From the NCBI GenBank assembly GCA_046497225.1, contig JAWOGA010000071.1:1-11720 (forward strand): a stretch of 11,720 nucleotides of DNA, given 5' to 3'. This document shows positions 5,993 to 11,720 of this stretch, piece after piece. Position numbers and translations under genes: made by a program. The first letter of the stretch is position 1. Every line of letters begins with the position of its first letter. Under the pieces are notes generated by a model. That model did no database searches and was not told the origin of the DNA. It saw nothing but the letters and a program-made list of their open reading frames with translations. The DNA is from JAXHLG01 sp046497225 (GTDB lineage: Bacteria > Patescibacteriota > Minisyncoccia > Moranbacterales > DUUL01).

Positions 5993-7798
5993 ATGAAAAT
6001 TATTATCAATAATAAAAAATATAATGCCAAGAAGGGGCAAACCGTATTGGAAGTTTGTCGAGAGAACGGCATTTTTATTCCTTCTTTGTGTTTTAGTAAA
6101 GACCTGTTGCCTGCCGAAGGTGTTTGCCGGCTTTGTTTAGTAAAAACTAACAGACACAAAGGCTTGACTCCTTCTTGCCAAATAAAATCGGAAGAGGGCT
6201 TGGAAATTACTACTGAAGATGAAGATATTGCCAAAGCCAGAAAATATATTTTGGAGCTTTTATGGGCGGATCATGCCGGCAAGTGCCCGGATTGCCCGCG
6301 TAACGGAAATTGCGAGTTACAGGAATTGGCAAAAAAAGTCGGGATAGATATCAATGATTTTATTCCCGAATTCGGAGATTTTAACAAAGAGGAACAGTTA
6401 AAAATCCTTAAAAACAGCATGAAAAACCGGGTGGTGGATGATAAAAACCCTTCCATTTACCGGGATAATCAATATTGCGTGGAATGCAGGCGATGTATCC
6501 GTGTTTGTAAGAATATTCAAACAATTGCTTCTTATGAGATGAATTATCGCAATATCAACGCCAACGTGGGAACTCCGGGAGAAGCTCCCTTGGACTGTAT
6601 TTATTGCGGGCAATGCTCGGCTTATTGCCCTACGGCCGCTATTCAAGAAAAAGAAAATATTAAAAAAGTAAAAAAAGTTTTAAGTGATGGTAAAAAAATG
6701 ACGGTATTTCAAATTGCTCCCTCTACCCGGTTTGCCTTAGGAGAGGAGTTTGGGATGGATCCGGGAGATTTAGTAGAAGGGAAAATTGTTTCGGCTTTAA
6801 AAGAAATGGGAGCGGATTTGGTTTTTGACACCACTTTTGCCGCCGATTTGACTATTATGGAAGAAGCTCAGGAGTTGTTGGGAAGAATTAAAAGTAAAAT
6901 AAAAGGAGAAAAGCAGGCTCTACCTATGTTTACCAGTTGTTGTCCGTCTTGGGTTTTATACATTGAGAAATTTTGGCCGGAATTTATTCCCAATTTATCT
7001 ACTTGCAAGTCACCTCAGCAAATGCTTGGCGCTATGGTGAAAAACTATTATGCTTATGAGGAAAAATTAAACAGAAAAAACATTTCCGTAATTTCGGTTA
7101 TGCCGTGCACTTCCAAAAAATATGAAGCACAGAGAGAAGAGATGTCAAAGAAAGGCAATCCGGATGTGGATATGGTTATTACCACCAGGGAGCTGGCGCG
7201 CTTAATTAAAGAAGAGAAAGTGGATTTTGCTAAGTTGAAAGACAAAAAATTTGATAAATCTATGGGGATTTATTCCGGAGCGGGAATAATTTTCGGTTCT
7301 ACCGGAGGAGTAATGGAAGCCGCTTTAAGAACTGCTTATGAAAAAATAACTTGCGGAGAAATGGGAAAACTTGATTATAATCAAGTGCGAGGAGAAGAGG
7401 GTATCCGGGAGGCAGAGATAACTGTTCCCAAATCAAGATGCTTGCCTCAAGATATTAAGGTAAAAATTGCCGTGGCTCACGAGATAAGAAATGCTAAAAA
7501 AATTCTGGAAAAAATTAAAAAAGGTGAAAGTGAGTATGATTTTGTAGAGATAATGACTTGCCCAAGCGGTTGTTTGGGAGGAGGAGGCCAGCCTCGGCCG
7601 GCTAATGAAGAAATTCGAAGAAAAAGAAGAGAAGCTATTTACAAGAGAGATAAGGACTTGCCTATCCGCAAATCCCACGAAAATCCGGCTATTAAAAAAG
7701 TTTACAAAGACTTTTTGGGAAGTCCGGGAAGCGAAATTGCCGAGAAGCTTTTGCATACGGAATATTTTGATAAAAGTAGAGGAAGTGAAGGCAAATAA
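5993..7798 (+). CDS. hndD: [FeFe]-hydrogenase catalytic subunit (HndD/HydA, modular)
   Basis: This enzyme reversibly reduces protons to H2 at the H-cluster. The 601-residue domain order is a [2Fe-2S] ferredoxin domain (C33, C45, C48, C62), a His-ligated [4Fe-4S] (H94, C98, C101, C107), two [4Fe-4S] (C162/C165/C168/C172 and C202/C205/C208/C212), then the H-cluster domain with L1 TSCCPSW (proton-relay C316 and ligand C317), L2 MPCTSKKYE (C372) and L3 EIMTCPSGCLGGGGQP (C523, C527), and a C-terminal small-subunit-like region with an LHTEY motif near residue 590. All H-cluster ligands are intact. This is the M3-type layout, without the extra C-terminal [2Fe-2S] of Thermotoga HydA. With the two upstream subunits it forms a cytoplasmic NAD(P)H-linked hydrogenase, probably an electron sink for fermentation. 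The last residues (SEGK and stop) are encoded by spacer-repeat sequence. Maturases are not in the window. Confidence 0.97.
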   Translation: MKIIINNKKYNAKKGQTVLEVCRENGIFIPSLCFSKDLLPAEGVCRLCLVKTNRHKGLTPSCQIKSEEGLEITTEDEDIAKARKYILELLWADHAGKCPDCPRNGNCELQELAKKVGIDINDFIPEFGDFNKEEQLKILKNSMKNRVVDDKNPSIYRDNQYCVECRRCIRVCKNIQTIASYEMNYRNINANVGTPGEAPLDCIYCGQCSAYCPTAAIQEKENIKKVKKVLSDGKKMTVFQIAPSTRFALGEEFGMDPGDLVEGKIVSALKEMGADLVFDTTFAADLTIMEEAQELLGRIKSKIKGEKQALPMFTSCCPSWVLYIEKFWPEFIPNLSTCKSPQQMLGAMVKNYYAYEEKLNRKNISVISVMPCTSKKYEAQREEMSKKGNPDVDMVITTRELARLIKEEKVDFAKLKDKKFDKSMGIYSGAGIIFGSTGGVMEAALRTAYEKITCGEMGKLDYNQVRGEEGIREAEITVPKSRCLPQDIKVKIAVAHEIRNAKKILEKIKKGESEYDFVEIMTCPSGCLGGGGQPRPANEEIRRKRREAIYKRDKDLPIRKSHENPAIKKVYKDFLGSPGSEIAEKLLHTEYFDKSRGSEGK

Positions 7799-7807
7799 AG
7801 AAAGTCA
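7781..7807 (+). repeat. Stop-overlapping GTGAAGG element (copy 1)
   Basis: This 27-bp stretch matches 9314-9340 at 23 of 27 positions, in the same strand and the same reading frame. It supplies the last codons (S-E-G-K) and the TAA stop of the hydrogenase gene and leads straight into the heptamer array at 7805. Confidence 0.7.
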
Positions 7808-8112
7808 CTGGTCACTGGCGACTTGTCACTACTATATAGTCATCGGTCATCGGGGATCAGTCATCAGTGATTAAATTTCAAATTTCAAATAAATTTTAAT
7901 TGTTTAAATTTTGAATTCCCTTGATTCTTAATTCTTGATTCTTAATTCTAACTTTGTAATCTATAATTTGTCATTTTAACTTTTGGGTTAAAACTCTGAA
8001 TTTTAAGTTATGGTTTTAAGATTTAACTTTTGAGTTTTGAGTTAATAATATCTTGCTTCTTGAATCTAAATACGCCATACTGTGTTTGTCGTGTTTATAA
8101 AAGTAAGTATTC
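7805..8112 (+). repeat. Heptamer-phased spacer array B (longest)
   Basis: This fills the 317-bp gene-free stretch between the hydrogenase and the next gene with 44 degenerate 7-base units in a single phase. Exact or one-mismatch repeats are TCACTGG (7805, 7812), TCATCGG (7840, 7847) with TCATCAG (7861), ATTTCAA (7875, 7882), ATTCTTA (7924, 7938) with ATTCTTG (7931) and TTTGAGT (8029, 8036). Every one of these starts differs from the others by a multiple of 7. The unit changes gradually along the array. No terminator for the hydrogenase operon and no convincing promoter for the next gene is seen in it. Confidence 0.8.
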
Positions 8113-8115
8113 ACC

Positions 8116-8814
8116 ATGAATATTTTTCATCATCCGGAGGTAGTAACTTTTTTATCTGAGAAAGCAGATGGCGATATGAAGCTTTCCGGCAAGGAGAGTT
8201 TGGCAAACAGGAAAGTTTATCTTGAGAAAAATAAATTGAACGGCTTTGAAATAAATTCTGCTAGGCTGAAACATGGAAAAGAGGTGGAGATTATCAAAAA
8301 AGTTGAATCAAAAATTATAGAAGAGGCGGATGGATTATTGAGCGGAGAAAGAGGCTTGATTTTGACGGTAACGGTAGCCGATTGTTTGCCGATTTATCTT
8401 TTTGACCCTGAGACAAGGGTTTATGGTGTTTTGCATGCCGGATGGAGAAGTTTGGAAAAAGGAATCATCAAGGAAGCGGCGGAAAAAATGAGACACAGCT
8501 TTAATATTGATTCCAAAAGAATTTTAGCTGGAATCGGCGCTGGAATCGGCGCTTGCCACTTTGAGGTAAAAGAAGATTTCAAAGAGAGATTTTCAGATTT
8601 TCCTCAATTTTTTATTTATCAAAAAGAGAAAACCTTTTTTAACCTCAAAGGTTTGGCGAAATTTTTGTTGTTACAAGAGGGTGTCTTTGAAGAAAATATT
8701 AGTGTAAAAGCAGACTGTGCTTATTGCCTCGAAAATAAATACTTCTCTTTTCGGCGTGACGGGAAAAAGAACGGCGGAGTTCAGGCGATGCTGGCGGGGA
8801 TTGTTGTCATTTAA
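8116..8814 (+). CDS. pgeF: PgeF/YfiH family protein (multicopper-fold, DUF152)
   Basis: The 232-residue protein covers the whole PgeF/YlmD/LACC1 domain. Landmarks are the ARLKHGKEV motif with H53 (Q-V-H-G in most members), TVTVADCLPI with C90, VLHAGWRSL with H107, GAGIGACHFEV, and a C-terminal CAYCLENKYFSFRRDGKKNGG. H53, C90 and H107 make up the conserved metal-binding active site. Members have been assigned a peptidoglycan-editing role in E. coli (removing misincorporated L-Ser-containing UDP-MurNAc) and purine nucleoside phosphorylase/adenosine deaminase activity in other studies, so old labels such as laccase or polyphenol oxidase are doubtful. Cytoplasmic, no signal peptide. ATG 8116 has no SD and follows the heptamer array by 3 bp. 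It is isolated, flanked on both sides by heptamer spacers. Confidence 0.9.
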   Translation: MNIFHHPEVVTFLSEKADGDMKLSGKESLANRKVYLEKNKLNGFEINSARLKHGKEVEIIKKVESKIIEEADGLLSGERGLILTVTVADCLPIYLFDPETRVYGVLHAGWRSLEKGIIKEAAEKMRHSFNIDSKRILAGIGAGIGACHFEVKEDFKERFSDFPQFFIYQKEKTFFNLKGLAKFLLLQEGVFEENISVKADCAYCLENKYFSFRRDGKKNGGVQAMLAGIVVI

Positions 8815-8844
8815 GCATTGAACGGATTGTTTTATAGTTGATGT

Positions 8845-8874
8845 AAATTGAGAAATTGAGAAATTAGGAAATTA
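8845..8874 (+). repeat. 8-bp tandem repeat
   Basis: AAATTGAG at 8845-8852 and 8853-8860, then AAATTAGG (8861-8868) and a partial AAATTA form a short array with an 8-bp rather than 7-bp period. It lies upstream of heptamer array C in the same spacer. Confidence 0.6.
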
Positions 8875-8909
8875 ATTTGGTTAATTGGGATAGGGATTAT
8901 AAAACAATT

Positions 8910-8972
8910 TGATGACTGATGACTAATGACTCGTTCCGAATTACGAATTACTAATTAACTTTTCACTTTCAC
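8910..8972 (+). repeat. Heptamer-phased spacer array C
   Basis: Nine 7-base units stand in strict register: TGATGAC (8910, 8917), TAATGAC (8924), TCGTTCC (8931), GAATTAC (8938, 8945), TAATTAA (8952), CTTTTCA (8959) and CTTTCAC (8966). The array ends 8 bp before ATG 8981. A 21-bp stretch (8906-8926) is identical to 2991-3011 of array A. Confidence 0.75.
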
Positions 8973-8980
8973 ACTCGTTT

Positions 8981-9331
8981 ATGCAAATCAAACTTCCTCA
9001 AAATGATCACAAATATATTTGGACTAGGCACGTGGTGTGTAAGATTTTTCAGTATGCTATCATGCCCAATAAAATCAAAAGAATAATCAATCATCCTCTC
9101 CGCAAGGAGGAAGGCATTGCGCCTCAAACGGTGGCAGTGATGCAAAAAAAATCTAAAAAAGATGAGCAGGGAGAAATATGGGTGATGTATCAGAATGTAG
9201 GAAACAAAAAAAGGGTGATTTCCGCTTGGATTTACCCGGGCGTGACTCCTAAGGGCAAGGAGATTTTTGTGCCGGATGAGGTTTGGGAGGAGATTGAGAA
9301 GTATAAAAAGTCTGAAAGTGAAGGCAAGTAG
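8981..9331 (+). CDS. Small soluble hypothetical protein (116 aa)
   Basis: I do not assign a function. The protein is basic and soluble, with an N-terminal WTRHVVCKIFQY stretch, an IKRIINHPLRKEEGIAPQTVAVMQ segment, then predicted beta strands (EIWVMYQN, KRVISAWIYPGVTPKG) and a charged C-terminal helix. The order helix - I..I-x-x-P-x-R - strand - strand is reminiscent of small DUF4258/RelE-like folds, and similar proteins are, from memory, widespread in Patescibacteria; no partner antitoxin gene is adjacent. The ATG follows heptamer array C by 8 bp with no SD. Its last four codons and stop (S-E-G-K, TAG) come from the same repeat that ends the hydrogenase gene. Coding status is well supported; any toxin-like role is speculation. 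Confidence 0.75.
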   Translation: MQIKLPQNDHKYIWTRHVVCKIFQYAIMPNKIKRIINHPLRKEEGIAPQTVAVMQKKSKKDEQGEIWVMYQNVGNKKRVISAWIYPGVTPKGKEIFVPDEVWEEIEKYKKSESEGK

Positions 9332-9349
9332 GGAAAGTCAAGAAAGTAA
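9313..9349 (+). repeat. Stop-overlapping GTGAAGG element (copy 2)
   Basis: The reverse complement of this 37-bp stretch matches 3013-3049 at 33 of 37 positions, and 27 bp of it match 7781-7807 at 23 positions. It contains the TAG stop of the 116-aa protein (9329-9331). Confidence 0.75.
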
Positions 9350-9382
9350 AATTGATTTACTGCTTTTCATAAAAGGCAGATT

Positions 9383-9452
9383 TATGATTTATGAGTCCCC
9401 CTTGGTTGCAGGGTGTATATGAAGGGTGATGGATATAAGTTAGAAGGTGAAG
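9383..9452 (+). repeat. Weaker heptamer-phased stretch
   Basis: TATGATT (9383), TATGAGT (9390), TATGAAG (9418), GGTGATG (9425) and GGTGAAG (9446) all start in one 7-nt phase, with poorly conserved units between them. The spacer 9332-9506 otherwise shows no clear promoter for the ferritin-like gene. Confidence 0.4.
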
Positions 9453-9506
9453 GAAAAATTTTTTGGGAGCGTATGAAGAATTGCATATTTAAATTTAAAA
9501 ATAAAT

Positions 9507-9947
9507 ATGGCAAAAAGTATACTAGATATATTTGAAGAAAATGAAAAAATGGTAGGGAGGTTATATAAGATTTATGCAGAAAAATTCCCGCATAAGAAGG
9601 ATTTCTGGCTAAGGCTGGTTCAAGAAGAGAATGATCATGCCCAAGAAGTGCAGAACATGAGGAAAAATTGTAAAGACGAGGATTTTTCTGAGAGCGTTTT
9701 TCACAGAACAGTAGTGCATCAGGTGATGGAATTTGTGGAGGAAGGCATAGAAAAAGCTCGTCGGGGAGGAATGTCTTACAAGGAAGCGGTGGAGACGGCC
9801 TTAAGGGTAGAGCAATCTGTTTTGGAAAAAAAGTGTTTTGAGCTTTTTATAACCAGCAATAGCACTGTAAAGGAAGCTCTGAGCAAAATGGAAAAAGAGA
9901 CAAAAGAGCACCTGGAAAGGCTAAAGAAAGAGTATAGCAAGTTGTGA
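9507..9947 (+). CDS. Rubrerythrin/ferritin-like diiron four-helix protein
   Basis: The 146-residue all-helical protein shows a four-helix-bundle diiron pattern: helix A with E10/E11/E13 ahead of LYKIYAEKFP, helix B with E41-x2-H44 (EENDHAQEV), helix C with E102 and E107 (RVEQSVLEKK), and helix D with E131 and H135 (EKETKEHLERL). There is no rubredoxin domain (no C-x2-C), so it is a stand-alone erythrin-like domain. Such proteins store iron or remove peroxide in anaerobes, which would suit a cell carrying an oxygen-sensitive [FeFe]-hydrogenase; that link is inference. ATG 9507 has no SD. It ends 13 bp before a strong bidirectional terminator. Which of the acidic residues are ligands cannot be settled from sequence alone. 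Confidence 0.8.
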   Translation: MAKSILDIFEENEKMVGRLYKIYAEKFPHKKDFWLRLVQEENDHAQEVQNMRKNCKDEDFSESVFHRTVVHQVMEFVEEGIEKARRGGMSYKEAVETALRVEQSVLEKKCFELFITSNSTVKEALSKMEKETKEHLERLKKEYSKL

Positions 9948-9960
9948 AATTTTTGTATTA

Positions 9961-9994
9961 AAAAAGAGCGGTGCCGGTTGGCAGCGCTCTTTTT
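9961..9994. terminator. Bidirectional intrinsic terminator
   Basis: AAAAAGAGCG (9961-9970) pairs with CGCTCTTTTT (9985-9994); inside it TGCC (9972-9975) pairs with GGCA (9980-9983) around a GGTT loop, interrupted only by a G-G mismatch. The T run serves the ferritin-like gene on the plus strand, and the A run (T run on the minus strand) serves the convergent Nudix gene. Confidence 0.85.
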
Positions 9995-10043
9995 GATTGT
10001 AATCCGGATTGGGAAGGCTTTTGTTATAGGGGTTTGCCCGGGT

Positions 10044-10436
10044 TTATAGGAGATTGAAGTGCTTCAGGGCGGGTTTGATGTTGGGGCCGATGTCTTGGGG
10101 GAGGTTTTGGATTTCCAGCCAGTCCCATTCCCGGATGTCTTCGCCGGGGCTGATTTCGCCGACTCGTTCGGCCAGGTAGTGGACCAGAATTATATCGACC
10201 TTTCCTTTCTCTGTTTTTTTGCGAGTGTGCATCAGGAAAGGTTCGGGGTTTTTGATGTTTATTTCGATCCCCATTTCTTCTTTTGCTTCACGCTTGGCGG
10301 TTTCGATCAAGTCTTGGGAAAAGTCTTCTACTTTTCCGCCGCAGAATTTCCAGAAAGCGGTGTCGCCGTGCTTGTTGAGTAGGACTTTGTTGTTTTCTAC
10401 GATGACCGGTCCGGAGGCGATGATGATTTTTTGCAT
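10044..10436 (-). CDS. Nudix hydrolase
   Basis: The 130-residue single Nudix domain would hydrolyse a nucleoside-diphosphate-X substrate, possibly an oxidised nucleotide or other housecleaning target; the substrate is not inferable. The Nudix box is present at residues 33-57 (GGKVEDFSQDLIETAK then REAKEEMGI), with the metal-binding R-E-x-x-E-E intact. It departs from the G-x5-E-x7-R-E-U-x-E-E-x-G-U consensus by one extra residue and a Gln (Q41) in place of the first Glu. A preceding PVIVENNKVLLNKHG strand-turn-strand and a C-terminal EWDWLEIQNLP are typical. I set the start at ATG 10436; the frame continues upstream to a TTG at 10535, but those 33 codons are read out of heptamer-like spacer sequence. 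No SD. It is convergent with the ferritin-like gene, sharing a terminator. Confidence 0.9.
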   Translation of the reverse strand: MQKIIIASGPVIVENNKVLLNKHGDTAFWKFCGGKVEDFSQDLIETAKREAKEEMGIEINIKNPEPFLMHTRKKTEKGKVDIILVHYLAERVGEISPGEDIREWDWLEIQNLPQDIGPNIKPALKHFNLL

Positions 10437-10440
10437 AAAA

Positions 10441-10496
10441 TAGTAATTATTAACTGGCAATTGGTTATAGTTATTGGTCAAGATTATGTAATCATA
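10441..10496. repeat. Heptamer-like spacer stretch upstream of the Nudix gene
   Basis: The 7-base units TAGTAAT, TATTAAC, TGGCAAT, TGGTTAT, AGTTATT and GGTCAAG follow each other from 10441. Read on the minus strand the words (AATAACC, CCAATT, AGTTAAT) match those of array D at 5964-5991. This is part of the 354-bp gene-free stretch 10437-10790. Confidence 0.45.
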
Positions 10497-10608
10497 TAAG
10501 CGTTGTAAATCCCGATTAATCTGGAATCGCGGCAAGGGATATCCGCTTCATTGAAAATAAACTTTGAGTCGTCTCGGACCAATCTTTAGGATTTGTTATC
10601 TAATTTTT

Positions 10609-10653
10609 CCCTCTCTAAACCCGACAAACAGTGATTGGCGGGTTTAGAGAGGG
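10609..10653. other. Perfect 15-bp inverted repeat (long hairpin)
   Basis: CCCTCTCTAAACCCG (10609-10623) and CGGGTTTAGAGAGGG (10639-10653) are perfectly complementary around a 15-nt spacer that can add a CAA/TTG pairing. It lies in the 354-bp spacer between two minus-strand genes, 138 bp after the Elp3-like stop. Neither strand has a T run after the stem, so it is not a standard terminator. It could be an RNA processing or stability element, a protein site, or a remnant of a mobile repeat. Confidence 0.8.
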
Positions 10654-10663
10654 TAATAAAAGA

Positions 10664-10775
10664 CAAGCGGAAAGCGGTAAGGTTTTTGAAATGATTGAAA
10701 AAAAGATGTTTGAAAATTTAAAATTATATCAATAAAAATTGAATCAAAATTAAAAATTTCAAACTAAGAATTAAA
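10664..10775. repeat. Heptamer-like AT-rich spacer stretch downstream of the Elp3-like gene
   Basis: CAAGCGG/AAAGCGG (10664, 10671) and AATTAAA (10748, 10769), together with units such as GAATCAA (10741) and AATTTCA (10755), fall in one 7-nt phase. The sequence is very A-rich, so part of the periodicity could be chance. Apart from this, the long hairpin and the stretch at 10441, nothing is seen in 10437-10790. Confidence 0.35.
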
Positions 10776-10790
10776 AACCCTCATCCCTTG

Positions 10791-11720
10791 CTACTCTTTT
10801 ATCTTTTTTGCCATGTACTCCTCTTTCAGTCTATATCCCAGTTTTCGGTAGTAACCTCTGACTCCTACCCCGGAAATGATAGCCATTTTTTTAAGGTCGA
10901 ACTCTTCCCGAGCGATTTTTTCTGCTTCCGCTACCAGTTTTCTGCCCATTCCCATGTGCTGGGGTGCGTTTTGGTCTTTTTTGTCTAGGGAAATCAATTT
11001 GCCGTAAGTGTGTAATTCTCGAATATTGGCACTTTGGTTGAGAATGGGGAAAAATTTGTTTATTAAATTATCCGGCGGAATTCTGAGCCGTAACATAGCA
11101 AAAAGCTTTTTCTTATCTTTGGATACGTATTCCAAAAAAATTTCTTTTCCTCCGGAGGCGGGATAATCTATGCGATTGAGAATTATCTCTTCATTCGGTT
11201 GATAGGATGATTTTACTTCCCGGCAGCGAATGCAGCTGCATTTGAACTTTTTTTGTTGGATAATTTGCCGGAGATTGGAGATATCGGGACCGGCCAGGAT
11301 AGACTCTTCCGGAATGTCTCTAATTAAACGTGAAATTCTAACATAAGGAGGAATAATGGCTTTGATTTGCTTCATTAGACGCAGATTTTCTTTGTTGGTA
11401 AGTGGTTGGTATTTGCCTTCTCTCCACCATTTTTCAATTTCCGATCCCTGGGTAACTACGCAGGGATAAATTTTAATTAAATCCGGCTGGAATCTCTCAT
11501 CGGAGAAAACTTTTTTGAACATTTCCAGGTCTTTTTCCGGATCGCTACCAGGCAGACCGGGCATAAGATGATAGCTGATTTTGAAGCCGGCGTCTTTGAG
11601 AAGTTTAGTAGCTTTAGCGGTTTCTTTGGCGGTGTGCCCGCGTTTGTTTAGTTTGAGAATTTTTTCGTCCAAATGCTGAACTCCGATTTCTACTCGAGTA
11701 GCGCCTAATTTTCTAAAGTT
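10791..11720 (-). CDS. Elp3-like radical SAM / GNAT acetyltransferase (N-terminus off window)
   Basis: The minus-strand frame is open to the right edge; 309 residues are visible and the start, with the radical SAM Cys triad, lies beyond the window. Elp3 proteins use acetyl-CoA and a radical SAM centre to make carboxymethyl-type modifications on wobble U34 of tRNA. The visible part begins in the radical SAM barrel (GATRVEIGVQ, NKRGHT, YHLMPGLPGSDPEKD, IYPCVVTQGSEIEKWW), continues with the Elp3 zinc-type segment (KFKCSCIRCREV) and ends in a GNAT domain with the acetyl-CoA loop QHMGMGRKLVAEAEK and the VRGYYRKLGY motif. The sequence is full-length at its C-terminus with all these motifs kept, so the gene looks functional. 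It is the only visible tRNA-modification gene; bacterial Elp3 acts without the other Elongator subunits. It reads toward the Nudix gene but is separated from it by 354 bp with a long hairpin. Confidence 0.92.
   Translation of the reverse strand, partial: NFRKLGATRVEIGVQHLDEKILKLNKRGHTAKETAKATKLLKDAGFKISYHLMPGLPGSDPEKDLEMFKKVFSDERFQPDLIKIYPCVVTQGSEIEKWWREGKYQPLTNKENLRLMKQIKAIIPPYVRISRLIRDIPEESILAGPDISNLRQIIQQKKFKCSCIRCREVKSSYQPNEEIILNRIDYPASGGKEIFLEYVSKDKKKLFAMLRLRIPPDNLINKFFPILNQSANIRELHTYGKLISLDKKDQNAPQHMGMGRKLVAEAEKIAREEFDLKKMAIISGVGVRGYYRKLGYRLKEEYMAKKIKE

Noticed and set aside
7805..8112. CRISPR-like or minisatellite array
   Set aside because: The units are 7 bp and drift continuously, with no constant repeats separated by unique spacers and no cas genes.
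10498..10548. Structured RNA from nested short inverted repeats (AAGCG/CGCTT, ATCCC/GGGAT, GATT/AATC)
   Set aside because: Stems are only 4-5 bp with uneven internal loops; chance is a sufficient explanation and no known RNA family is recognised.
1..11720. tRNA or rRNA genes, insertion sequences, prophage
   Set aside because: No cloverleaf-like sequence, transposase, terminal inverted repeats or phage genes were recognised anywhere in the window.

Overview
The window looks like a piece of a Patescibacteria (Candidate Phyla Radiation) genome, probably of the Parcubacteria/ABY1 type. The signs are AT-rich DNA, short genes, a dksA/traR-like gene overlapping lspA, a partial PKD plus Cys-rich surface protein, many starts without a Shine-Dalgarno (SD) sequence, and long patterned AT-rich spacers. 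UGA is used as a stop (ends at 4618 and 9947), so this is not a code-25 lineage. The taxonomy is an inference from gene content; no search was run.

Layout, left to right. At 2-811 (+) is the 3' part of a secreted PKD/Cys-rich protein whose end looks frame-disturbed. At 927-1472 (+) is a 3-methyladenine DNA glycosylase preceded by three 12-bp-spaced GTAC repeats. At 1675-2425 (+) an overlapping pair encodes a DksA/TraR zinc-finger protein and signal peptidase II, behind a good sigma70-type promoter; a small coiled-coil protein follows (2469-2753). A hydrogenase locus occupies 3108-7798. On the minus strand are a TM1266-family hydrogenase-system regulator and a six-helix, ECF-S-like membrane protein. 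Divergently, on the plus strand, lie NuoE-like, NuoF-like and [FeFe]-hydrogenase catalytic subunits. Together the three plus-strand genes make an NAD(P)H-linked soluble hydrogenase that resembles the NuoEFG tip of complex I with the NuoG arm ending in an H-cluster. No HydE/F/G maturases are in the window. The right part holds a PgeF/YfiH-type multicopper-fold enzyme (8116-8814), a small conserved-type hypothetical (8981-9331), a rubrerythrin/ferritin-like diiron protein (9507-9947), a bidirectional terminator, a Nudix hydrolase (10044-10436, -) and the C-terminal two thirds of an Elp3-like radical SAM/acetyltransferase running off the right edge (-).

The most unusual signal is non-coding. Most of the longer spacers (about 2814-3044, 5922-5991, 7805-8112, 8910-8972, and less clearly 9383-9452, 10441-10496 and 10664-10775) are built from degenerate 7-base units that keep one 7-nt phase for up to about 300 bp. 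They share a word vocabulary between distant spacers and sometimes run into the last codons and stop of the neighbouring gene. They recall the heptanucleotide STRR repeats of filamentous cyanobacteria but have different sequences, and I know of no description of them in this group.
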